Source of the DNA: Microbacterium sp. KUDC0406
GTDB lineage: Bacteria > Actinomycetota > Actinomycetes > Actinomycetales > Microbacteriaceae
Assembly: GCF_021582875.1 (NCBI RefSeq)
Contig: NZ_CP091138.1
Location: forward strand, 2,852,001-2,916,000
DNA length: 64,000 bases
Direction of reading: 5' to 3'
Below are positions 56,853-64,000 of the stretch, piece by piece. The notes beneath the pieces are model-generated. The model was not told where the DNA came from, searched no databases, and saw only the letters and a program-made list of their open reading frames with translations. How positions within the stretch are numbered: position 1 is the first letter of the stretch; each line of letters begins with the position of its first letter. The translations under genes were made by a program, and so were the position numbers.

Positions 56853-57152
56853 CACTCCTTGACGGGGTCGACTTCTTTTCGCAGGGGAAAGCTGCGACGG
56901 AAGCGACACTAGCGCGGGGTCTGCGGTCGCGGCCGTCCGTCCTCGCGAGGACGGATCCCGTGCGCCTGCACGTCCGTGCACGAGGCCGCGAAATACCTGG
57001 CCACTCCGACGACAAGGGCGGGCACACATGTGCAGCTCCTGTGGCGCGCCGGAGTCTGCGCAGTAACTTCAACTCACTTCGCCTCTTTCCGCTGTGAAAA
57101 GATCCGCGAAACCCGAACCCAGAGATCTCTGATTCCAAAGGAGGAACGTCAG
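56853..57152. promoter_or_regulatory. Divergent control region of the sulfatase locus
   Basis: 300-base gap between the HAD gene and the binding-protein gene. It holds a perfect 20-base palindrome (56936-56955), a second inverted repeat TGCACGTCCGTGCA (56967-56980) and AGAGATCTCT (57121-57130) just before the ribosome site. Both arms can be controlled here; no further gene is seen. Confidence 0.6.
56936..56955. promoter_or_regulatory. Perfect 20-bp palindrome, likely operator
   Basis: TCCGTCCTCGCGAGGACGGA equals its own complement over all 20 bases. Its place midway between two divergent operons, one encoding a ROK regulator, makes it the leading candidate operator. Confidence 0.6.
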
Positions 57153-58472
57153 ATGAGACGGACACAGAAGGCACTGATCGCGGCAGCGACCGCCGGGACC
57201 ATGATGCTCGCCCTCGGAGGCTGCGCCGGAAGCGCCGCGGAGAAGGACGACGACGGCCGCATCGTCGTCACCTTCTGGCATTCGATGAGGGCGAACAACG
57301 GCGAGCAGCTGCAGAAGTACATCGATGAGTTCAACGACAGTCAGGACAAGATCTACGTCGATGCCTCCGAGCAGGGCATGTACGGAGAGGCGTACACGAA
57401 GGTGATGCAGGTGGTGGGGACCGAGGACGCCCCCGATCTCATGCAGATGGGCAACCTGCGCGAGACGATGGACGCCGACATGATCACGCCGATGCAGGAC
57501 TTCATCGACGCCGATGACGATTTCGATGAGGACGCTCTTCTCGACGCCGCACGCGGCACCTACAGTGCCGACGGCAGACTCCAGTACATGCCGCAGGCGG
57601 CGTCGAACAACGTCGTGTTCTACAACGTCGATGCTTTCCGGCAGGCCGGGCTCGACCCGGACAAGCCGCTGAAGACCTACGCGGAATTCGAGAACGCCGC
57701 CCGCGTGCTGAAGCAGAAGCTCGGCATGGACCAGGGCGCTGCCTTCCTGATCGAGGGCGGGGCGTTCTCATCGCTGATGAGCGTGCAGGGCGAGCCTGTG
57801 GTGAACAACGGCAACGGCCGAGAGGACACGCCCACGGAGGCGGTCTTCAACGACAAGGCGGGCGTCGAGACGATGACCTGGCTGAAGAGCATGTACGACG
57901 AGGGCGTGATCGGCAACTACGGCCGGGCGTATGACGACATGCGCCAACCCTGGTACTCGCAGAAGATCGGCATGATCGTCGACACGACAGCAGCGACGAT
58001 GATGCACTCGCAGGCGGCGGAGTTCGAGTTCAACTCGATGCCCATGCCGGTGCCGGAAGGGATCACCCCTGGTGCGGCCTCGCTGGGCGGCGCAGGGCTG
58101 GCGATCTTCTCCGACAGCCCCGATGAGACGCAGCAGGCGGCGTACGAGTTCGTGAAGTTCCTCGTCTCGCCGGAGATCCAGGCACGCTGGGCCGCGAGCA
58201 CCGGCTACTTCCCCGTCGTGCAGACCGCGTACGACGAGCAGATCCTCATCGACGCGATGGCGAAGAGCCCCGCGCTCGCATCGGCCAACAAGCAGGCCAG
58301 GGAGGCCGGAGACGATGTCGGTTCCCTCGGCGCGCTGTCGGGTGTCAGCCCCAACAACTACATCGCCGACGCGTGGGAGGCCGTCTACAACGGAGGCGAT
58401 CCGCAGGCCGAGCTCGACAAGGCGGCCGACCTCGTGACGGACGCACTGGAGAGTTACAACGGTGTGAACTGA
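57153..58472 (+). CDS. ABC transporter family 1 substrate-binding lipoprotein (UgpB-like)
   Basis: 439 residues. Lipobox LGGC with Cys24. The mature start IVVTFWHSMRANNGEQLQKY and IDEFNDSQDKIYVDASEQG match the pattern of UgpB-type sugar-phosphate binding proteins; PQAASNNVVFYNVDAFRQAG and ETQQAAYEFVKFLVSPEIQA follow. GGAGG lies nine bases before the ATG. First gene of the plus arm; its stop overlaps the permease start by one base. Confidence 0.92.
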   Translation: MRRTQKALIAAATAGTMMLALGGCAGSAAEKDDDGRIVVTFWHSMRANNGEQLQKYIDEFNDSQDKIYVDASEQGMYGEAYTKVMQVVGTEDAPDLMQMGNLRETMDADMITPMQDFIDADDDFDEDALLDAARGTYSADGRLQYMPQAASNNVVFYNVDAFRQAGLDPDKPLKTYAEFENAARVLKQKLGMDQGAAFLIEGGAFSSLMSVQGEPVVNNGNGREDTPTEAVFNDKAGVETMTWLKSMYDEGVIGNYGRAYDDMRQPWYSQKIGMIVDTTAATMMHSQAAEFEFNSMPMPVPEGITPGAASLGGAGLAIFSDSPDETQQAAYEFVKFLVSPEIQARWAASTGYFPVVQTAYDEQILIDAMAKSPALASANKQAREAGDDVGSLGALSGVSPNNYIADAWEAVYNGGDPQAELDKAADLVTDALESYNGVN

Positions 58473-59383
58473 TGACCATGGTGGACGCGCGCCGCCGCAG
58501 CAGGCGGCGCAAGGAATGGAAGAACCTGCTCAGCGGACTCGTCTACCTCGCACCGGCCCTGATCGTCTTCGGCGTGTTCCTGTTCTACCCGGCCGTGAAG
58601 ACGGGGTGGCTCAGCGCGTTCACAACCAACGTGCGGGGGCTGCCGAAAGCCTTCGTGGGGTTCGGCAACTACATCGACAACCTCACATCGGAAGGCTTCC
58701 TGTCGAGTCTTCGAGTGACGCTGCTGTTCGCATTGATGGTGGTGCCGGTGACGATGATCGTCGCGTTGTGCCTGGCTGTGCTCGCGAATGAGAAACTGCG
58801 CGGCATCGGGTTCTTCCGCACTGTGTACGCGATCCCGCTCGCCGTGTCGTCCGCGGCCGCCGCAGTGGTCTGGCGACTGATCTTCCATCCCAGCCAGGGG
58901 ATCCTCAACTCGCTGCTCGGGGTGTTCGGCGTCGAGCCGGTCGGATGGCTCACCGATCCCAATGTCGCCCTCATATCGGTGTCGTTGACGACCATCTGGA
59001 TGCACCTCGGGTTCAACTTCATCGTGCTGCTCGGCGGGCTGCAGTCGCTGCCCACCGAGCTGTACGAGAGCGCGGCGATCGATGGGGCGGGGCGCATGCG
59101 TCAGCTGACGAGCATCACGCTGCCACTGCTGTCTCCTGTGCTGTTCTTCGTGGGGATCGTGCTTGTCATCGACTCGTTCCAGTCGTTCGGGCAGATCGAC
59201 ATCCTCACCCAGGGCGGCCCTGCGGGAGCTACGAACCTGATCGTCTACGAGATCTATCAGAACGCGTTCGTGCGCAACCGCGTCGGCTACGCGAGCGCGC
59301 AGACCATCGTGCTCTTCGTCATCATCCTGGTGCTCACCGCCGTGCAGTACCGATTCAGTGAGCGGAAGGTGCATTACCAGTGA
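58472..59383 (+). CDS. Carbohydrate ABC transporter permease (UgpA/MalF type)
   Basis: 303 residues, six hydrophobic segments: LLSGLVYLAPALIVFGVFLF, FALMVVPVTMIVALCLAVLA and others. The EAA loop reads ELYESAAIDGAGRMRQLTSI TLPLL. Partner of the next permease. No ATPase gene is in the locus, so a shared ATPase elsewhere is implied. Confidence 0.93.
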   Translation: MTMVDARRRSRRRKEWKNLLSGLVYLAPALIVFGVFLFYPAVKTGWLSAFTTNVRGLPKAFVGFGNYIDNLTSEGFLSSLRVTLLFALMVVPVTMIVALCLAVLANEKLRGIGFFRTVYAIPLAVSSAAAAVVWRLIFHPSQGILNSLLGVFGVEPVGWLTDPNVALISVSLTTIWMHLGFNFIVLLGGLQSLPTELYESAAIDGAGRMRQLTSITLPLLSPVLFFVGIVLVIDSFQSFGQIDILTQGGPAGATNLIVYEIYQNAFVRNRVGYASAQTIVLFVIILVLTAVQYRFSERKVHYQ

Positions 59384-60207
59384 ATCTCGCGCAAGGACGG
59401 GTATCCCGAATCCTGGTCTGGACCGGCCTGTGCGTGGCGGCTCTGCTGACCACGTTCCCGGTGCTGTACGCGATCTCGTCGAGCCTGATGACCCAGCGGG
59501 ACTTCAACGCCGGCGCCGTGCTGCCTTCCTGGCCGCTCGAGTTCGGCAACTATGCCGCCGCGTTCGGCAAGTTCCCGCTGCTGCACTATCTGCTCAACAC
59601 GCTCATCATGTCCGGGATCGTCACCGTGGCCCTGCTGATCACGTCGAGCCTCGCGGCGTTCGCGTTCACCTTCATCCCGTTCCGCGGGCGCAGCGTGCTG
59701 TTCGGGATCGTACTGGCGACTCTGATGATCCCGTGGGAGGCGACGATCATCGTCAACTTCCAGACGGTACGGGATCTGGGGTGGCTCAACACGTTCGCGG
59801 GGCTGACCGTGCCGTCCTTCGCGATGGCGTTCGGCATCTTCCTGTTGAGGCAGTCCTTCCGCACGCTACCGGTGGAGCTCTACGAGGCGATCCAGATCGA
59901 TGGTGCGTCCCGCTTCCGGTTCTTCGTGTCCGTCGTCCTCCCGCTCTCGCGTCCGATGCTGGCCACGCTCGGGGTCTACAGCTTCATCACGACCTGGAAC
60001 AAGTACCTCTGGCCGCTGCTCGTGACCAGCACCGACAAGGTGCGCACGGTGCAGATCGCTCTGAAGGGGATGCAGGGCGAGGCGACGACCGCGTGGCCGC
60101 TGGTGATGGCGGCGACCGTGATGGTGATGGCGGCGACCGTCCTCGTCCTGGTGATCGGACAGCGTCAGCTGAAGGCCGGGCTCGCCGCCGGCGCGGTGAA
60201 GGGATGA
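59380..60207 (+). CDS. Carbohydrate ABC transporter permease (UgpE/MalG type)
   Basis: 275 residues with GTG start overlapping the previous stop (GTGA). N-terminal helix ILVWTGLCVAALLTTFPVLY, and the EAA loop ELYEAIQIDGASRFRFFVSV VLPLS. C-terminal helix VMAATVMVMAATVLVLVIGQ. Overlaps the next gene by ATGA. Confidence 0.93.
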   Translation: MNLAQGRVSRILVWTGLCVAALLTTFPVLYAISSSLMTQRDFNAGAVLPSWPLEFGNYAAAFGKFPLLHYLLNTLIMSGIVTVALLITSSLAAFAFTFIPFRGRSVLFGIVLATLMIPWEATIIVNFQTVRDLGWLNTFAGLTVPSFAMAFGIFLLRQSFRTLPVELYEAIQIDGASRFRFFVSVVLPLSRPMLATLGVYSFITTWNKYLWPLLVTSTDKVRTVQIALKGMQGEATTAWPLVMAATVMVMAATVLVLVIGQRQLKAGLAAGAVKG

Positions 60208-61087
60208 GCATGACTGCAGGAACCGACGAATCGGTCCGCCACAGAGTGCTGCTGGTCGGATGGGACGGCGTGCGCGACGACACGGCCCGTGGTCTGCAGC
60301 TGCCCGCGCTCGGCGGTCTGGCCGCAGCGGGGCGGTGGTGGACCACGACTCTGCCGGATGTGGACGTCGCACCGACATGGACCGCAGTGGGCTGGTCGAC
60401 GATCCTCACCGGCGTGGGACCCGACGAGCACGGAGTGATGGGTAACGACGCGGAGCTTAACCGGTTGCACCGATACCCGGAGGTGCTCACGACCGCTTAC
60501 TGCGAGCGTCCCACACTCAACACCTATGGCGCGGCCTCAGCGCTGATCTTCGGCACCGCGCACGGGCCAGGCCCCTTGTTCGGGCCGGGGGTGCGCACTG
60601 TCGACTGGGTGGACAGGCGGGAGTACCCGGGCAAGTTCACCGAGACGGATCTGGTGATTCAGGAGGCCGCCGAGCGTCAATTGCGCGAGCACGACCCCGA
60701 TCTGGCGTTCGTCTATCTCGGTGAGGCCGATCAGATCGCGCACGAGATCGGCACCGGCGATGAGTACGAGGCCGCGATCCGGCGGCAGGACGGCAGGCTC
60801 GGCCGGCTGATCGCCGCCGTGCGCGGCCGACCGCGGTTCGCCCAGGAGAACTGGCTGGTCATGGTGACGACCGACCACGGTCACCGGGACGGCGGCGGAC
60901 ACGGTGGCGGCACCTGGCAGGAGCGGCAGTCGTTCGTGGTGGCGGGGCTGATCACGGACGATCCGGTCGCCCCGCCCGCTGCATGGGCGGATCACGCGGA
61001 GAACGTCGACATCGCCCCCACGATCCTCAGCCACCTCGGAATCCCGCTTCCCTCCCGGTTCCGGGGAGGAGTCTGCGCGTCTCATGA
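60204..61087 (+). CDS. Alkaline-phosphatase-superfamily hydrolase (phosphodiesterase-like; frameshift near end)
   Basis: About 294 residues. VLLVGWDGVRDDTARGL supplies the first metal Asp, APTWTAVGWSTILTGVGPDE the nucleophile Thr region, VYLGEADQIAHEIG a further Asp/His and VMVTTDHGHRDGGGHGG the DHG metal site: the nucleotide pyrophosphatase/phosphodiesterase branch. As read, the frame runs to 61268, over the MgtC gene. One added G at about 61065 gives RFRGGSLRVS and a TGA at 61085-61087 that overlaps the next ATG as in the rest of the operon. Cytoplasmic, so it acts after import. Confidence 0.82.
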
Positions 61088-61800
61088 TCGGGTTCTTCAC
61101 CGACTCCACCTGGATCGAGGTGGAGCTGCTGTTCGCGGCGTTCCTGTTGTGCTCGCTGATCGGCGTCGAGCGCCAGATGCGCCAGAAGAGTGCCGGATAC
61201 CGCACCCATGTCCTCGTCGGACTCGGCGCCTGCGGCTTCACCCTGGTGTCGGCGTACGGGTTCGGTGAAGTGCTCGGCGCCGACGTGACCCTCGATCCAT
61301 CGCGGATCGCCGCGCAGATCGTCTCCGGCATCGGCTTCCTCGGCGCAGGGGTGATCTTCAAAGCCGGCAGCGCGGTGCGCGGACTCACGACGGCGGCGAC
61401 GGTCTGGGAGGCCGCCGCCGTCGGAATGGCCTGCGGGGCGGGGATGATCTCGCTCGGCGTCGCCCTGACGGTGCTTCACCTGCTGACGCTGTTCGTGTTC
61501 GCTCCGCTCCTGCGGCACCTGCCCAGCGCCGACCGCAACCGTGTGATCAAGATCACCTACATCGACGGCGGCGGCGTGCTCCGGGACGCGTTGGCACGAG
61601 CGACATCGATGGGGTACAGCGCCTCGGTGCTGAGCAGCCATCGCAGCAGCGTCGCCGATGTCCCTGCCGTGCGCGTGACGGTGAGGTTCCACGGGAGGCA
61701 GCCGCTCACCGACCTGGTGCCCTCGCTGGGGGGACTCGAAGGCGTGGAGAGCGTCGAACTGGTCGGCGCCGCGAGAGGCGGCGACGATGACACCGTCTGA
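61084..61800 (+). CDS. MgtC/SapB family membrane protein
   Basis: 238 residues: LLFAAFLLCSLIGVERQMRQ KSAG, SGIGFLGAGVIFKAGSAVRG, TTAATVWEAAAVGMACGAGM and VALTVLHLLTLFVFAPLL form the MgtC core of about five helices; a C-terminal ACT-like domain (RDALARATSMGYSASVLSSH) follows. In known bacteria MgtC tunes ATP synthase or phosphate and magnesium balance. Its place between a phosphodiesterase-like enzyme and a sulfatase is unusual. Confidence 0.9.
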   Translation: MIGFFTDSTWIEVELLFAAFLLCSLIGVERQMRQKSAGYRTHVLVGLGACGFTLVSAYGFGEVLGADVTLDPSRIAAQIVSGIGFLGAGVIFKAGSAVRGLTTAATVWEAAAVGMACGAGMISLGVALTVLHLLTLFVFAPLLRHLPSADRNRVIKITYIDGGGVLRDALARATSMGYSASVLSSHRSSVADVPAVRVTVRFHGRQPLTDLVPSLGGLEGVESVELVGAARGGDDDTV

Positions 61801-62638
61801 TCGATCGATGCTCGTGACCGATCAGGCCGGGGCACATGTGGTGCTGACGGATGAAGTCGGGCTCGTGCTGCGTGAATGGCGGGTCGATGGCGACCCGGCA
61901 TGGGGTCTGCCGAACGAGGCCAAGGCGGTTGGCTGGAGCGGTGAGCGGATGCTGCTCGTCACGGACTCGCGCGGGTTCACGGGGCTGTTCACCTGGGATG
62001 GCGACCTGAGATGGAGGGTGGATGAAGGACCGGACGCCAATCCGCACTCCGCCGAGCTTCTGAGCGACGGCCGGGTCGCCGTGGCCTCGTCCGACGGCGG
62101 GACGGTGCGCGTGCATCGCGGAGTCGGTCAGGGGGATGCTGATGAGCAGGGTGGCCTCATCGCCGAGGCGGCACTTCACGATGCGCATGGGCTTGCGTGG
62201 GATCCGGCACGCGGCGGGCTGTGGGCGCTGGGCGGTCGATGGCTGGTGCACTGGAGCTGGCAGTCCGGCATCGCGGCCCTGCATGAGACGTTCCGCACCG
62301 AACTGCCGAGTGCACACGGTCACGACCTCGCCTGGGAGCGAGGACAGCACCCGGACCGGCTCTGGGTGACGACGGACTACGGGGTGCATTCCTTCGACGT
62401 CCGTCGACGCCAGTGGCTGCCGCCGGAACCTGTATGCCTGCGCAGTGCGCGGGGCGTGAAGAGCATCGGTCGTTCGGCCGCAGGGGATGTGCTGTACACG
62501 CAGGCCGACGAGGAGTGGTGGACCGACTCTCTGAACATCCTCACGGAGGAGTCGAGCCGGGAGAATGGCCGCCCGGAGCGCGTCCGTCTCGCCGGCATGC
62601 GGATCTACAAGGCGCGATGGGCGGAGGGCGACCGATGA
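61787..62638 (+). CDS. DUF6528-like beta-propeller protein
   Basis: 283 residues, overlapping the MgtC gene by 14 bases and the sulfatase by ATGA. Repeated W-D blades: GLFTWDGDLRWRVDEGPDAN, HSAELLSDGRVAVASSDGGT, AHGLAWDPARGGLWALGGRW and HDLAWERGQHPDRLWVTTDY suggest a propeller. It has no signal peptide. Relatives are found in sugar-use loci; the binding target is unknown. Confidence 0.75.
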   Translation: MTPSDRSMLVTDQAGAHVVLTDEVGLVLREWRVDGDPAWGLPNEAKAVGWSGERMLLVTDSRGFTGLFTWDGDLRWRVDEGPDANPHSAELLSDGRVAVASSDGGTVRVHRGVGQGDADEQGGLIAEAALHDAHGLAWDPARGGLWALGGRWLVHWSWQSGIAALHETFRTELPSAHGHDLAWERGQHPDRLWVTTDYGVHSFDVRRRQWLPPEPVCLRSARGVKSIGRSAAGDVLYTQADEEWWTDSLNILTEESSRENGRPERVRLAGMRIYKARWAEGDR

Positions 62639-64000
62639 GGGCCCTGATGGTCATGTTCGACAGCCTGAACCGGCGCTACCTCCCGCCCTACGGCGCCACG
62701 CGCGTGCACGCACCGAACTTCCGGCGGCTCGCCGCCCGGACGGTGCGCTTCCTGAACTGCTACGCGGGCTCGATGCCGTGCATGCCTGCGCGACGCGAGC
62801 TCCACACGGGCCGGCACAACTTCCTGCACAGGGAGTGGGGTCCGCTCGAACCGTTCGACGACTCGATGCCGGAGCTGCTCCGGGACAGCGGTGTGTACAC
62901 GCACCTGGTCACCGACCACCGCCACTACTGGGGCGATGGCGGGGCCACCTTCCACGGTCGTTACAGCAGCTTCGAGTTCATCCGGGGGCAGGAGGGCGAC
63001 GCCTGGCAGAGTGCGGTCATCGATCCTGAGACGCCCGACATCGCCCCGGAGCTCCAGCCGCGGGACGACAGCATCTGGCGGCACGACTGGGCCAACCGCC
63101 GGCACATGACCCAGGAGGCCGACCATCCCCAGACGCGCACCTTCGACGGCGGCATCGCATTCCTCCGTGAGAACGCGCGGGAGGACGACTGGTTCCTGAC
63201 CATCGAGTCCTATGACCCTCATGAGCCGTTCTTCTCTCCTGAGCGATTCCAGCGCCTGTACGAGACGGACTACGACGGCCCTCACCAGGACTGGCCTTCA
63301 TATCGCAAGGTGCTCGAAACCGAATCGCAGGCGGACCATCTACGGGCGCAGTACCAGGCGCTGGTCAGCATGTGCGACGAGTCGCTCGGGCGTGTTCTCG
63401 ACGTGATGGACGAGCTCGACCTGTGGCACGACACGCTGCTCATCGTCTGCACCGACCATGGACTGATGCTCGGGGAACAGGGCTGGTGGGGCAAGGGTGT
63501 GCAGCCTTGGTACGACGAGAACATCCACACACCGTTGTTCGTCCGGGATCCCCGGCATCCTGCGGAGGGAGTCGTCAGGGATGCGCTGGTGCAGACCATC
63601 GACATTCCGGCGACGGTACTGGAGTACTTCGCGGTGCCCCGCCCGAACGACATGCAGGGCAGGAGTCTCGACGTCGTGCTGCGGGATGACGAGCGAGTGC
63701 ACGATGCCGCGCTCTTCGGCTCATTCGGCGGCCACGTGAACGTCACGGACGGGCGGTACATCTACATGCGAGCTCCCCTCACCGCGTGCAACGAGCCGTT
63801 GTCCAACTTCACGCTCATGCCTGTGCACGCCGCATCGCGATTCAGTGCCGAGGAGCTGTCCGGGGCCGAACTGGTGGCGCCGATGCCGTTCACCAAGGGG
63901 ATGCCCCTGCTGAAGACCCCGGCCTCGCCGCACGGCAATCCGTACCACTTCGGTTCGATGCTGTTCGACCTCGAGGACGACCCCGGTCAGGAGCACCTGA
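62635..64000 (+). CDS. Sulfatase, Cys-type (C-terminus beyond window)
   Basis: At least 455 residues. MVMFDSLNRRYLPPYGATRV holds the first metal Asp; the formylglycine motif is CMPAR with Cys49 in GSMPCMPARRELHTGRHNF. LTIESYDPHEPFFSPERFQR, TLLIVCTDHGLMLGEQGWWG and KGVQPWYDENIHTPLFVRDP are later sulfatase signatures (metal DHG and substrate region). No signal peptide, so the enzyme is cytoplasmic. The FGE in the minus arm is the likely activator. The reading frame is open at the window edge. Confidence 0.93.
   Translation, partial: MRALMVMFDSLNRRYLPPYGATRVHAPNFRRLAARTVRFLNCYAGSMPCMPARRELHTGRHNFLHREWGPLEPFDDSMPELLRDSGVYTHLVTDHRHYWGDGGATFHGRYSSFEFIRGQEGDAWQSAVIDPETPDIAPELQPRDDSIWRHDWANRRHMTQEADHPQTRTFDGGIAFLRENAREDDWFLTIESYDPHEPFFSPERFQRLYETDYDGPHQDWPSYRKVLETESQADHLRAQYQALVSMCDESLGRVLDVMDELDLWHDTLLIVCTDHGLMLGEQGWWGKGVQPWYDENIHTPLFVRDPRHPAEGVVRDALVQTIDIPATVLEYFAVPRPNDMQGRSLDVVLRDDERVHDAALFGSFGGHVNVTDGRYIYMRAPLTACNEPLSNFTLMPVHAASRFSAEELSGAELVAPMPFTKGMPLLKTPASPHGNPYHFGSMLFDLEDDPGQEHL

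Noticed and set aside
56976..57152. N-terminal extension of the UgpB-like protein
   Set aside because: The signal peptide and GGAGG define the start at 57153; the extension reads through the operator region.
61088..61268. C-terminal extension of the phosphodiesterase-like protein over MgtC
   Set aside because: The extension is Arg/His/Pro-rich out-of-frame reading of MgtC; a one-base repair ends the protein at 61087 with the operon-style overlap.

Overview
The window is the replication-origin region of a high-GC actinobacterium, most likely a Microbacterium or another Microbacteriaceae. Three things support this: the order gyrA-gyrB-DUF721-recF-dnaN-dnaA on the minus strand facing rpmH-rnpA-yidD-yidC-jag-rsmG-parA-parB on the plus strand; the linked trxA-trxB-murJ-DUF6049 block and cca; and the actinobacterial flavour of the proteins (LAxTG anchor, F420-type LLM oxidoreductase, DUF6716 protein). 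No tRNA, rRNA or CRISPR array was seen.

Layout. 1-9.4 kb: replication genes, with oriC (five DnaA boxes) between dnaN and dnaA. 9.7-12.9 kb: rpmH to rsmG operon. 12.9-16.6 kb: a gene-free stretch that carries ten parS sites, six of them (seven with a decayed copy) inside or beside a decaying ~220-bp tandem repeat with seven recognisable copies; the last parS contains the start codon of parA. 16.6-18.5 kb: parAB, followed by a 116-bp palindrome. 18.8-31.5 kb: thioredoxin system, murJ, DUF6049 protein, a methyltransferase, an LLM oxidoreductase, a wall-anchored phosphatase and cca. 31.6-37.2 kb: oligopeptide ABC operon. 37.3-40.1 kb: VapBC-type module and a UvrD-like helicase. 40.4-45.1 kb: PadR with a membrane protein, two conserved hypotheticals and a second LLM oxidoreductase. 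45.2-52.2 kb: a nonulosonic-acid (sialic-acid-like) glycan cluster, interrupted by a second VapBC pair. 52.3-54.0 kb: rpsF-ssb-rpsR-rplI. 54.0-64.0 kb: a divergent sulfatase locus. Its minus arm holds a HAD phosphatase, a ROK regulator and a formylglycine-generating enzyme. Its plus arm holds a Ugp-like importer, a phosphodiesterase-like enzyme, an MgtC protein, a DUF6528 protein and a Cys-type sulfatase cut by the window end.

How parts work together. ParA/ParB and the parS cluster form the chromosome segregation module beside oriC. YidC, YidD and Jag serve membrane insertion and envelope growth, together with MurJ. NeuB, the NeuA-HAD fusion and three glycosyltransferase-like proteins plausibly make and attach a nonulosonate glycan. 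The formylglycine enzyme plausibly matures the sulfatase, and the importer brings in a product of the released substrate.

Two cautions. At least 14 single-base indels, nearly all in short G/C runs, break conserved genes, including gyrB and yidC; I treat these as sequence errors and give each gene its full span. Two short interspersed repeat families (A: GTCGTTGAGCGAGCGAAGCG...; B: GGTCCCTGAGCCTGTCGAAGG) occur throughout, in several places inside reading frames.
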